Assembly (NCBI GenBank): GCA_025765615.1
Contig: JAIVFJ010000344.1
Span: 1-60,735 of the forward strand
DNA length: 60,735 bases
Source of the DNA: Zopfochytrium polystomum
Lineage: Eukaryota; Chytridiomycota; Chytridiomycetes; Chytridiales; Chytridiaceae
Direction: 5' to 3'
Each line of letters begins with the position of its first letter. Position 1 is the first letter of the stretch. Both the position numbers and the translations under genes were made by a program. A model generated the notes under the pieces. It worked only from the letters and a program-made list of their open reading frames with translations. It did not search any database and had not been told where the DNA came from. Below, in pieces: positions 10,600 to 21,323 of this stretch.

Positions 10600-11700
10600 A
10601 GAGCAAAGTCCTGTCTGAAGCAGTTTGCAACTTGTTCAAATAGGCAAAACAGGAAAACCGGTCAACCTTTCTGCAGGAGTATAATTTGGGCAGAGTTGTC
10701 TTATTGACACTCCCACCCCAATTTGCAGTCCCTGTCTAAAACAAGCTCTCTTTACCTACTTGCCCTTGGTCGCTTGCCACACTCGCTCCCTTGAGCAAGT
10801 TCTTGATTCAAGTCTTGGTTCCTCAACCCTTCCACCTTCTTACGTCGCCTCCACTGACAACGTCACCTTCTGCACTGCAACTTCAACAACCCTGCACCCA
10901 GCATTTAATATGACTCGGAATAATGAACTGCACTTCTCTTTGCGTGTTCCTCGTTCATCCATCAAATAGCCATTAACATCTTGCAGGCTTGAAATGGGAA
11001 AGTGATAGGATTTTCAGTATTCCCTGAAATGGTGCCACACCCAGTTTGGGTTTGACAGTAGCAGGGATTTTTCTCAGGCTCGTTCCTGTACGGAGTACAA
11101 AACTGACAGCAGGAAAGTTGGGACACTTATTTACTATGATGTCACCGACAGATTGGGTATTTTGAACGTAAATGCGTTGATCAAAGCGATCAGCAGGCCA
11201 ATCTCTCAATCCCTTGGGGGCGCCGCTTTCGCATACGAGCCGTGACCTCGCAACATGCATTTATAGCAAGCAGCATCCCAAAAAGTTTGGTTCTCCATCA
11301 CCTCCTTTACTCTGCGCGTGCTTTGCACAGAGAGACAGTCACAGAAGTTTTGTTTATTTGTTTGTTCTGTGGTGATGTTGCAACTGTGCGTCATTACTAC
11401 GCGCGCAGTGTGTATTTCGATGTTCTTCCCTTTTCTTCTTTTTTTTTTTTTCTTTCTTCTTGTTCGTTTATGAGTTCGCCTTATTTGGGTGGCATTTTCC
11501 CTTCTTGTTTTTCTTTTTTTTTTTTTTTTTTTTTTCTTTTTGTCAATGTGCTGTTGGCTGTCTTCTTGTCGAAAAAAGAAAAACAGATGTCTTGCCCTGA
11601 GCTGTCTCCCCCTCGGGCAATTGTGGGGCGACAGAGAGACAAACGGGACAGCCAGCACAAGAATTAATGCGCGCGAGACAGAGGGACAAGGAGCTCTGTC
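10600..11700. other. Intergenic, no gene seen
   Basis: No supported gene. Contains T-rich tracts near 11440-11540. Frames on either strand lack recognisable domains. Confidence 0.55.
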
Positions 11701-11701
11701 G

Positions 11702-11782
<81 letters not shown>
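11702..11782 (+). promoter_or_regulatory. CT-rich tract upstream of the monooxygenase
   Basis: An almost pure CT dinucleotide tract ends about 40 bases before the ATG at 11825. CT-rich leaders before the start codon are common in fungal promoters, so this probably overlaps the transcription start or 5' leader. The same arrangement precedes the gene at 15596 and, less strictly, the one at 33793. Confidence 0.5.
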
Positions 11783-11783
<1 letters not shown>

Positions 11784-11824
11784 CTCGCTCTCCTTTCTCT
11801 ATCTCATTCCCCAGGCACCACAAC

Positions 11825-12011
11825 ATGGTCAACGCCGAGTCACGACCCGCGCCTGCCGCCGCCGCCGCCACAGCAGCAGCAGCAGCAGCAACGCTACCGT
11901 CCCCGCCGTCTTCGCCGCCGCCTCCCACCAACACCACTAAGCCGCTGCGGGTGGGCGTTCTGGGAGCGGGTCCTGCCGGTAAAGAGAGCGAGGGGCAGAG
12001 AGCAAAGAGAG

Positions 12012-12065
<54 letters not shown>

Positions 12066-13313
12066 TGTGTGTGTGTGTGTGCGTGTGTGTGTGTGTGAGT
12101 GAGTGAGGGAGAGCAAAGGGGAAGAGAGGGGTGGAACAAACAACACCCCGATGACCATTAACAAAGAATCACCCCATTTGACATTCATTCCCTATGACAT
12201 GACGACGGCCGCCTCCGCTGGTGCCAAAAGGCCTCACCGTTGCCCTCGCGCTCGAGCGCTACGCGGGCGACGCGGTGCAAGTCACCATCATCGACAAGAA
12301 CAGCGGCGTCAGCGACTACGAGGGCGTCGAGTACGCCATCCAGGAGCGCGCCTGCCACGCGTTCGAGCGCATGGGCGTCAAGGACGCTGTCCTGAAACGC
12401 GGCAACCCCATGCGCGAGTTTGCATTCTACGACGAGCGCCGCCAAAAGAAGCAGATCTCGGTCACCAAGGACCCCCGCTACTGCTTCGAGGTCTTTCGCC
12501 AGCACTTTCTCGCGGACCTCGAGGCCCAGCTTGATTCGACTGCCGTCCGCAGATCCACGCTGGTCACGGGAATCACGTTTGAAAATGCCGCCGCCGACGA
12601 CGGAAACGCGTCAGGCGCCCTCACCGTGCGCGTCATCCCCGTTGTCGGTGACGACGAACTGGCCAGCGGCGGCGCCGGCAGCGAGGAGTCGGAGCTCGAG
12701 TTTGACGTGGTCGTCTCATGCGAAGGCATCCACTCGCCGACGCGCCGGCAGCTGTTCCCCGCAGAGTCGACGCTCCGCGAGTATGACTTCCACATCCTCT
12801 ACACCCTCGTCGAGGCCCACGACGCCGCCACGATGCCCGCGCACTTCCGCGAGATCGCCAACGGGTCGTACCTGCAGTTCAACATGAGCCACTCGACGAC
12901 CAACTCGTTCTTCCCGCTCGGCGACAACCGCCTCGCCGTCGCCATCATCTTCAACACCGCCACCCGCAACGCCGCCTGGACCCGCCTCGGCGCCGACCCG
13001 GCCACCCCGTGGTCCGCCCTCGACCGCGACACAAAAAAGGCCGTCGCAGCCCACCTCGCCGCAGACACCAAAGTCTTTGACAACCTCTTCTCCCGCCTCG
13101 TCGACCTCGTCCCGGACTGGAACAGCAACCGCATCTACGCCTGGTCCGTCAGAGACACCGACCCGCTCGCCGTCCCGTACGCCCGCAACGCAAACGCAAT
13201 CCTCATCGGCGACGCCGCACACGCAATGCTCCCCTGCATCGGCGAGGGCGCAAACACCGCCATCGAGGACGCCGAACGCCTCGCCCGCCTCCTCGCCGAC
13301 TTTGCAACGTCCC

Positions 13314-13345
<32 letters not shown>

Positions 13346-13693
13346 TCCTCGCCGCCCCTCCGCGCCGCCGACCTTCGCGCAAGGGTCTTTGCCCCCTTCG
13401 CCGCCGCCCGCGTCCCGCTCTGGAAAGACCTCTCCGCCCGAAACAGGCGCGCCGTCCCAAACTTCACCATGCAGAAATCCGTCTCCGGCTTCACCGTCGC
13501 CCCGTACATCCCCATCCCCGCCGTCGCCTACGCGTTTGCGCTCGGCGAGCGCGTCCGCGATTGGTGGGCCGGGTCCAAGGCGCCGAAGTCGCCCGCACCG
13601 GCTCCTTCCGCCCCCACCGCCGCCGCCGCCGCCGCTGTCCAAAAAACGGCCACTGCCCCTGCTACAGCGGACGCCGCTGCGCCGGCGAGCTGA
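11825..13693 (+). CDS. FAD-dependent monooxygenase (PHBH-fold hydroxylase)
   Basis: Exons 11825-11978 and 12231-13693 give 538 residues; the intron splits the Gly codon that completes the FAD-binding motif GAGPAG (residues 47-52, in a VGVLGAGPAGLTVALALER Rossmann strand-turn-helix). The second FAD motif, GDAAHAMLPCIGEGAN (Asp near residue 379), is the classic GD box of the salicylate/p-hydroxybenzoate hydroxylase superfamily. Such enzymes use NAD(P)H and O2 to hydroxylate or epoxidise small organic substrates; the substrate here cannot be told. The first 40 residues are an Ala/Pro/Thr low-complexity leader, and the C-terminus has an amphipathic helix and an Ala/Pro tail, so length is slightly above the usual 400-450. 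No biosynthetic cluster is visible. Confidence 0.85.
11979..12230 (+). other. Intron with GA/GT microsatellite
   Basis: The donor GTAAAG and acceptor AAAAG flank 252 bases, far longer than the 45-110-base introns elsewhere in the window. The excess comes from a GA run (12018-12062) passing directly into a GT run (12063-12096). Confidence 0.7.
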
Positions 13694-15375
13694 ACGGCAC
13701 GTGAGCGGCAACAACGAGTGTACTAGCGCGATTCTGTTGCTTTCTGTTTGCGCTGGTCCCGCGCAGCGAGTCCAGTCGTCTCCATTCCATTTCTCTTTTT
13801 TTTTTCTCTTTTTTTCTTTCTCGTTGTTGTTGTTGGTGTTTCGGTTTCTGTTTGTTAACCCGTGTCTCGCTGGTCTCATACTACGCCTTTCCCTCGCGAC
13901 TTCCCTTTCCTCCTTCCCATCCCGGCGAAACGCCCCACCACACGCCCCCCACGCCAAAAACCGCCCTCATACTTTGGTCGCTACGGTTCTCCTTTCTCTC
14001 TCTTTTCTTTTTTTTTGTTTTTTTTTGTTCAGTTTGGCTTTTCGTTCTTTCTTTCTCTTCTTTTCTTTGCTAGTGTGCTCGGTTTGCACATTGATGTTTC
14101 AGATTTTCAGGGGGGAAAAAAAGCCCCCTTCATGCGAAAGCGCGCCGCCCATAGCCCGGAAGCAAAACACTTGTGTGGGACGTTACGGTATTTCGGCGCT
14201 GCGCGGGCAAAACCGGCAGGATGTTCGAAGTCGCCCTGCAGTATCCCCGCCACCACCAACGACTCAACACCACCGACGACCAGCGACAAATAAGCCTGTG
14301 CCTGTGAAGCACGAGTAAAAACAAAAAGGAAAGAAAACTCAAAAGAAAAACGTGCGCTCAGCATGGGCAGGGATACCCTGATCCCTGCCCTGCCGAAGCC
14401 ACTGTTGTAATACGCCTGAGCAGCTTACAACGACACTGTGCTAAGAAGAAGTGAGAAGCGACAGCACTTGTAGTTGATTTTTTTTTCGTTATTAGTCAAC
14501 GGGTCTACAACTTGGGATAGCATACCACTCCAGACCTCGCAGTTTATGACTGCAGCCAACGGCCACGCAAACAACATCTTGACCGGCGGACCGCTGGCTG
14601 CGAAGCAGCCAGCAACCACTTTTATACCCATACTGTGCAATGCTGCAGATTGTGTGCAGACAGGTAAAGTGCACGAAGGAAAGCCTGGCTGCAAGCGGAA
14701 ACAACAGACTGCTGTTGGTGCGGCGTTTGGCCGCGCTATAGTGATCCGGCTATTGGCTTTCTACCCTCCGTTAGCGCAGCAGCAGCAGCAGCACTGCCGA
14801 CCCATCATCTGGCTTTGGCCGGGCACCGCGCAACTCCTTCGAACCGTGAGAAGCACGTTGAGGTTCTTTCAGTCGTCTTAAAAAAGCCAACGGGTATACA
14901 ACCGGTGCTTAGGAAAAGAAGAAAGGGTGGACACTCAATAGGGAAGTTACTCACCCATGCAAGCGCCTGTCCTCCTGCACATGGATAAATACCCTTTCAA
15001 CCCTAAAAAACGCACGCTCCCGTCCAGCAAAGCGTCTCGCGTGCCCACCCGTTGTCCTGTCTTCGTGTTTGTCTTCATGCAAGTGAGGGCGAAGTAAAAA
15101 AAAAAAAAAAAAATAGAAAAAAATTCCTTTTGCGTTGGGTTTTGGTCCGTTTTTTTTCTTTTTTTTTTTTTTTTTTGGTTTTATCCGCTCTTGTTTGTCA
15201 TCTTGAAATGAATGATTGAGTGACGTCAAGTGTGGAGCGGGCCGGATCGAGTTGCAAGAGCACACTTGTGTTTGCGCACTTTTGGCAATGCCGAAAAATG
15301 CAACAAATTTTCTCCTTTCCTTCTTCGCTGGTCTCCGCCTCTGTCTCTCGCTCCCACCTCATACTCACTCACTCA

Positions 15376-15427
<52 letters not shown>

Positions 15428-15595
15428 TCTCTCTCTCTGTCTCGCTGTCTCTCTCTCTGTCTCTCTCTCTCTCTCTCTCTCGCTCCTCTCTCAATAAATA
15501 GCGGCGAGGGAACCTCTCACCCCCGAAACGTCACACAACTTCCTTCCCTTTCCTCTCCCCGTCCACAGTTCAAACGAACTCAAACTCAAACAAAC
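13694..15595. other. Intergenic with a GC-rich hairpin and CA/CT tracts
   Basis: No gene is supported. A perfect 10-bp inverted repeat (GGGCAGGGAT / ATCCCTGCCC, 6-base loop) lies at 14365-14390 and could be an element end or a structured RNA segment. T-rich runs at 13795-14075 fit a 3' end for the monooxygenase. A CA run (15379-15421) followed by a CT tract (15427-15488) and CAATAAATA (15491-15499) precede the next gene and form its likely promoter. Confidence 0.55.
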
Positions 15596-16051
15596 ATGCA
15601 GCTCCTCCAAACAGCCCTCGCCGCGATCGCCGCCTACAACGCCTGGAACATCACCGACATCCTTGCGGTGCGCAGCCCGGACTGCATCCACTACGTCCTC
15701 CCGTCCTCTCTCAACCAGCCGCCGCGCGACAACGCCGCCTACGCCGCCTACTTCTCCGCCCTCATGCCCCTCTACAAAAACTTCCACGTCGACGTCCTCG
15801 ACACCGCCGTCGACGAGCAGGCGAAAGCCGTCACCGTCTGGGCAAAGAGCACCGCCGACTCGGTGCTCGGGCCCTACGGGAACGAGTACATCATGTGGTT
15901 CAAGATGACCGACGACGGGGCGAGCATCAACGTCGTGAGGGAGTACGTCGACTCGGCGTACAGCGTCGACTTTTTCAAGAGGCTGCAGGCATTCACCGCC
16001 GCCGCCGCCGGTAACTCGAATGCCACCACCACTTCCTCCTCCAGCCTTTGA
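15596..16051 (+). CDS. NTF2/SnoaL-like small protein
   Basis: The frame is open upstream, but the ATG at 15596 (context CAAACATGC) gives 151 residues of the usual length for the cone-shaped NTF2-like fold: an N-terminal helix (LLQTALAAIAAYNAWNITDI), CIHYVLPSSL, the PLYKNFHVDVLDTAVDE and VTVWAKSTADS beta-strands, and YIMWFKMTDDGASINVVREYVDS, which matches the last conserved strands of SnoaL-like domains (W-x-F/K-M then E-Y-x-D). Members bind or isomerise small hydrophobic molecules; many fungal ones are uncharacterised. The Thr/Ser tail is probably disordered. No catalytic role can be assigned. Confidence 0.65.
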   Translation: MQLLQTALAAIAAYNAWNITDILAVRSPDCIHYVLPSSLNQPPRDNAAYAAYFSALMPLYKNFHVDVLDTAVDEQAKAVTVWAKSTADSVLGPYGNEYIMWFKMTDDGASINVVREYVDSAYSVDFFKRLQAFTAAAAGNSNATTTSSSSL

Positions 16052-16984
16052 TTGCTTGACAGCAACCCCATCCATCCATCCATCCATCCATCCATCGCCC
16101 CCAATTGCGGGTATTCTCGTTCATCCCGACCCGATTTCTCCTTTCTTTGTCTGGTTGCTGCTCCATGGGAATGTGGGTTGTCCCACTAAATTCAAAGCAT
16201 TTGTAACAAGAACGGATAAAAAACCCAAAAAAAAAAAGTTTTTTTTTTTTTTGTTTGGTGTGACGGCATTGCCGTTGCGGATTTGGGATGTGGCTGACAA
16301 GGTACTGCGTGATCCCACAGTTTATTTTTCTTTCTTTTTTCGTTCCATTTTCTTGTTTCGTATCTTTGCTTTCTGTTTCGTCTCCGCCAATTATCATTCA
16401 CCTTGCAGGGGATCAGTTGGGGTGGGAAGCGAGACAGACAGGCCGGAGGTAACGGGGTAACAGGGTAGCGGGCGTGGAGGGCGAAATGACAACAGTCCTT
16501 ATGTATATTTATTGATGATGGTGAGGTAGTAACCACTGTGGGCCACACCATTTAGAATGTGGAGAAGTAGCAAAAGCGAAAGGAAGCAAGAGTGGGGAAT
16601 GACAAAGTGCCGTGTCCCGGAGCTGACGTTACACTCTTTCTTTTTTTCCCTTTGGATGCAGAAAGTTTTTCTTCTCTTTTTCTTCACGCCTTCCGCGCGG
16701 TCCCCACCTTCCCCGCACCAACTGCCTTTTCCGCCCCGGGCCGCGAGCAGCCGCCCCCGCCGCCGCCCACCGTCGTCCCTCGTCGGTACACGCGCGGTCC
16801 CGCAGCTCCCCAGGACCCCTGACGGAACGCCATGCGCGTCCGGCAGAAGCTCTCCACATCCGCCGCGTCGTGTTCGTCGTCGCGCGGCGAGGCGCCCGCG
16901 GGTGTCGCTGGAAATGAAGGTGGGCGGAAGGGGAAAAAAAAAACAAAAACATTTAGATTGCGGGGCTTCTGGCACCCCTAATAC
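16052..16984. other. Intergenic, and possible 3' exon of the kinase-like gene
   Basis: A CCAT tetranucleotide run lies at 16069-16097. On the minus strand an acceptor TTTCCAG at about 16919 could open an additional exon of the kinase-like gene to the right (Ala/Gly/Arg-rich product), but the reading frame cannot be fixed. Confidence 0.35.
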
Positions 16985-17567
16985 TTGCCCAACCCCCAGT
17001 CGATCAACCGGAACTTTGCGGATCCCTTTTTTGTAGTTTAAACCGGCGAGTGTTTTTAGCACCTCAACCTCCTGACATATAAAAAAGACAAAACGCACGC
17101 ACATCCTTCTTCTTGCCCACGCGAATGTTGCGCCCGGCGACGTCGTTGTGGTCGTACTCGGCCTTGTCCTGCTGCCGCCCGACCTGCCGCATGATCTCCT
17201 TGCTCATCGCCTCGGGCGTTGTGGAGGTCTGTCCACCCGTTGCCCGCTTCTGCTGCTTCAGGTACGAGTTGAGGCTCTGCTCGCCCACCAACTTTTGCAC
17301 CATGCCGTTGTTGTCGTGCGCCATGTATTGCTTGGCTGGATGTGTGTTTTGCTTGTTTGATAACCAAACCAAACCTAGAAAAAAAAAAAAAAAAAAAAAA
17401 AAAAAACAATAACATAACGTCGGCCCACTCACCCGCTTGCGTCGCCTCGACCTCGTGCTTGCCCCACGACACCCCGCCGTGCGGCCGCTTGTACACGACT
17501 TTGGCGCCGTCCGCTGTCGTCGCGTGGTGCACGGCGCCAAAGCTTCCGCGCCCGATCTTGTCGTTGA

Positions 17568-17598
<31 letters not shown>

Positions 17599-18052
17599 CC
17601 CCAGGTTTTGGGGTTTGTTTGATGAATTACCGAATTACCCACCCCTCTCCCCGTCAACGAACCCCAACAACGCTTTCGCGTTCGATTTATCTGTCATTTT
17701 TTTTTCTTGGGGGATTTTTTTTTATTTTTTATCTTACCTTGACGGCGGTCCCGCCGCTGCCGCCGACAGTGATGGTCTGCCCCGTCGGGTCGCCGCCGGC
17801 CGACGCCTTGTGCATGGACGAGAGGTCGCCGCCTTTCCCCATGCGCTTTAGGGCCGGCGACGGCGACGGCGCGGCGGCGGTGGCGGTGGCGGAAAGGAGG
17901 AGGAAGGTTAGGGCGGCGAGGAGGAGGAAGGGAAGGAGGAGGAGGAGGTGGAGGAGGAGGGGGCCAGGGGGAGGACGAGGGCGGCGGCTGCGGTGCCGGT
18001 TGCGCGCGGACGACGTCGGCGGCGTCAGGGATGTCGACGACAAGGCCGCCAT
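16985..18052 (-). CDS. Membrane-anchored protein-kinase-like gene, N-lobe only
   Basis: Four minus-strand exons join in phase: 18052-17738, 17568-17433, 17335-17103 and 17071-16985, each bounded by GT and AG. The first exon encodes a Pro/Arg-rich leader and a very hydrophobic helix (about residues 31-56) followed by Ala, fitting a signal peptide or anchor. Residues 106-132 contain the kinase glycine loop IGRGSFGAV and VVYK, whose Lys (about 132) fits the ATP-binding Lys; EVEVLKTLAG later resembles helix C with its Glu. No HRD or DFG motif appears to the left, so the catalytic lobe is absent, unsplicable by eye or deleted. It could be a secreted pseudokinase fragment or a decayed copy. An extra exon near 16919 is possible. 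Confidence 0.5.
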
Positions 18053-18870
18053 TTTTTTTTTGTTTGTTTTTCTTTCTGTTTTTTTTCTTTTTTTTATTCG
18101 GTTTGTATTTGGTTGAGTTGTCTGTCTGTCCGACGGTCCTCGGCTGCCCCACACACACACAGACACACACACGAGCCCGCATGCAAACCTGCTGGTGCAA
18201 ACATGAGCGGGTGCTCTCTCTCTCTGTCTGTCCCTCTCTGTCTGTCCCTCGCTGTCTGTCAGAGCGGGTGCTCTCTCTCTCTGCATCTCTCTCTCCTTTG
18301 TCTGTCTGTCTCTTTCGGTCTTCCGCTTCTCTCCAATGCATTCCTTTGGGCTGAGCCAAATCTTTATCTCACTTGCGATTAATTAATTTTTTTTGTCTTC
18401 TCACGGCCGTGAGCGCAGCAGGCCACTGCCGCCGCTTCCACACAATGTAAGCAACAGCGTTCGCATTAGTACTACTACTACTGCTATTCCAGTAATATTT
18501 ATCAATAAATAAATATAATCGTGGGGAATGGCGAAATGTGCTGGTGTCGGTTCGCTTTTCGCTGCCCTTTGAAGCGACTTCGAGGTCGATCAGGCGATGA
18601 ACGCACGAGCGCCAAAAATCCATGCGAGAAACAAACAGCATACACACCCAACCAAGCTGTGAATCTTTGCGGGCCGGCCCGTGCACCCACAGCCGATTCG
18701 CTGAACGACCCTGTTGCTCCTTCATGTCTGTCTCCATCCTCCATCCTCCGCACATTACCCGTCCTCGGCGTCGCGCGTCGCGGGATAAGCAATATAAAAA
18801 AAAAAAATTCCGACAAAATTCCGAATAGAGGGGGCTCTAATAAAACAGAGAGAAAAAGGTTGTTTAACTA
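18053..18870. other. Intergenic, no gene seen
   Basis: T-rich and CT/GT simple repeats up to about 18330, then unique sequence without a supported frame. Confidence 0.55.
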
Positions 18871-18875
18871 AATAA

Positions 18876-19396
18876 TTGATGGGAATTCGAGCCCACAAGC
18901 AGAGTAGTGGAGTGACCAGCTACTGGGAATACGAAGGATGGGAGAAGATTTGGGTGGACAACACCCTTCAGCGTGTGTATTGCGCGCAGCCCCTTCCTCT
19001 ATTGCTGCAATCATCAGACATCTGTGCCAGGCATTCCTCCAGATGGGCGCAGACCAGGCATTGTCCCCCAACAGCCGACCGGGTAACCCAGCCAACTCGT
19101 TTCTGGTATCATTATATTTGGACTGGATTACCACGAAGGCGACCTCTTCCCAGGTCACTCCCTTGCAGGCAACACCAGCGCTCACTGGCACATTACGCTC
19201 TGTCCTCAGCACATGGTCTCATGAGCTTGCGCTCACCCCTTTTACTCGTCCGCAACCCGGACGAGATCTCCGTATTCACACGTGGTACGCCTTCACTCTC
19301 TTGTGTGCCCTGTCCGGGGTTCGCGGCTAGGACCTCCTTCGTATTTTACCCACAGCAGTCTGGCATCTACCCAACCAAGGCGGGGTCCTCTTTGGC
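18876..19396 (+). pseudogene. Second Crypton-like recombinase remnant
   Basis: The frame from 18938 contains GNPANSFLVSLYLDWITTKA, a TPLQATPALTG segment and FTLLCALSGVRG, which line up with GNPLNSYTVHDTF, NSTKAAATYTP and the SAELLDL region of the recombinase at the left end of the window. A stop follows at 19328, where the catalytic Arg box should continue, and retroelement sequence begins near 19400. The pairing of the two fragments supports a real family; the tyrosine-recombinase label is an inference. Confidence 0.4.
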
Positions 19397-20896
19397 GTGT
19401 TTGCAGGAAAAACAATATCCAGAAACCTGTCAAAGAAACAAATCCAGCAGACACAAGCCCTATGGACTTCTGGAGCCCCTCCCAATTGCCATCAGCCCTT
19501 GGTCATCAATATCCATGGACTTCATTGTGAACTGCCCCCATCCCATGGATTTGACTCTATCCTTGTTGTCATCTGCAGAAGGACAAAGTTGGCCCATTTC
19601 ATCCCCTGCACTGAGAATATAGATGCACAAGGAACAGCAGACCTGTTTTTGCAGCACATATTCAGGCTCCATGGGCTGCCTCAGTCAATCATCAGTGACA
19701 GAGGACCTCAGTTCAGATCGCAATTTTGGAAAGCACTCACAGCAGCCTTTGGAATCAAGTCTCAACTGTCAACTGCTTATCACCCTCAGACTGATGGACA
19801 AACAGAAAGAAAAAACCAGACTCTGGAGCAGTATTTGAGGTGCTATGTCAGCTATCAACAGGATGATTGGCCCAACCTCCTTCCGCTGGCAGAATTTGCT
19901 CTCAACAATTCTCTCACTCAAGCACCCAGCTATCTCCTTTCTTTGCAACCTATGGCTTCAATCCAAGAGGAGATCTTCTGGGACAAGAGACCCTATCCAA
20001 TGTCCAAGCTCCTGCTGTGGCTTCACACTTGCATAAGCTCAAGATCATCAGCACCTTCCTGGACTCCACCCTGAAGCAAGCCCAAGAAGATGCCTCAAGA
20101 TTCGCCAACACTCACAGAATGGACCATGACCTTGCTGTGGGTCAGCAAGTTTGGCTTCTGAGGAAGAACTTGCAGACCAAAAGACCAAGTCCCAAGCTAG
20201 ACAACCTCAAGTTGGGACCTTTCAAGATCTTGGAGCAAATCAATCCAGTCACCTTCAAGCTGGATCTCCCTGCATCCATGAAGATCCACCCAGTTTTCCA
20301 TGTCAGCCTTTTGGAGAAGTTTGTGGCCAATTCCATTCCAGGCAGAGTTGTTCCTCCTCCTCCTCCAGTTGAGGTAGAAGGTGAAGAGGAATTTGAGGTT
20401 GAACAAATCTTGGATGCCAAGTGGTTTGGAAGGACACTCAAGTTCCTTGTTAAGTGGAAAGGTTACTCAGATGCTGACAACACCTGGGAACCTGAGTCAA
20501 ACCTCACTCACTGCCAAGACCTTCTGCTCAAGTTCAAGACCAGGTACCCCACCAAGTTGCAGAAGAGGCCTAAAAGGGGGAGATGATGTTATGAATCACC
20601 CTCTGGAAACCTTCTGGAACATTCTAGAACATTCCTTCATGGAACCTTCTGGAACCTTCTGGAACCTTCTTTGTTTTCCTGACTTGTCTTGTTGTCATTG
20701 GTATCATTGGTATCATTGTATTACTAATTGCTCTTTCTGGAACTTTCTTTGAGTTTTGACAAGGAAGACTCTCAAAAGGTATAAAAGGGGGATGGGGGGA
20801 CCTGTCCCATCCCTCAAGTGAATTATTGTTTCCAATACAATCATCACTCCTCTCAGTTCCTTGTCTGCCTTGTCCTGTCCTGCCCTGTTCCTGACA
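19397..20896 (+). mobile_element. Ty3/gypsy chromovirus copy A, 5'-truncated
   Basis: Starts inside the integrase zinc region ([15 protein letters not shown]) and runs through the core (SDRGPQF, then YHPQTDGQTE) to a chromodomain (FLVKWKGYSDADNTWEPESNL) and a stop at 20584-20586. Frames change near 19620 and 20060, so it is dead. The 3' LTR follows the stop directly at 20587-20896 (310 bases), begins TGTTATG and ends CCTGACA, and carries a TATA box (GGTATAAAAGG near 20778). The polypurine tract AAAAGGGGGAGA precedes the LTR. A chromodomain after integrase marks the chromovirus lineage, which targets modified chromatin. Confidence 0.9.
20587..20896 (+). repeat. LTR of copy A
   Basis: 310 bases with TG...CA ends, internal TTCTGGAACC-type short repeats near the 5' end, and a TATAAAAGG box about 120 bases before the 3' end. 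Confidence 0.9.
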
Positions 20897-21062
20897 TGAT
20901 GCCATCCTTGCAAACCCGGCAAATCCCCGCCTGTGTATGCTCCAGGGCCGCCAGTGTCGTTTTGACAACGCAATCAGTGCTGTTTCTCAACCACTCAGAC
21001 TCTGCAGTATCTCAGAAGCCGTTGAACACGCAAGTCGTCAACCACGCATTGTTGGCCATCAC

Positions 21063-21300
21063 AGGTGTTAGGTGGAACTGACTAGTTAGCAGCAATTGGC
21101 ACAAGAAGGACCTGAACCTATTGTGACTGTCAGTTCTCATTCTCATGATGCCCATGGGAGAGCGAGCCACCGCCAATGCAAACCTGGGCACTGGCTTGCG
21201 CTGATGACAAATACTGCGAGTATTAAGTGGAATGGAAACCCAGTGTCAACAGTTTTACTCATCCTCTGCTCAAGCAGATAATATAGGAAAGTGTTTGGCC
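21063..21300 (+). repeat. Dispersed repeat between inverted retroelements
   Basis: Matches 8881-9085 in reverse complement and 1572-1622 in direct orientation. It lies between the LTRs of copies A and B. Confidence 0.6.
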
Positions 21301-21323
21301 TTCCCCAGGCAACGGCTGTCTCT

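Noticed and set aside
12716..13957. Long minus-strand frame opposite the monooxygenase
   Set aside because: Antisense shadow caused by high GC3; the plus strand has both FAD motifs.
14494..14910. Possible small element between two CAACGGGT(C/A)TACAAC words
   Set aside because: The flanking matches are short and there are no terminal repeats, duplication or frame to support it.
15379..15421. CA run as a telomere or CRISPR-like repeat
   Set aside because: It is a plain dinucleotide microsatellite; there are no spacers and no telomeric hexamers.
18369..18816. Minus-strand frames of about 100-128 residues
   Set aside because: No homology pattern or gene context; the codon pattern looks random.
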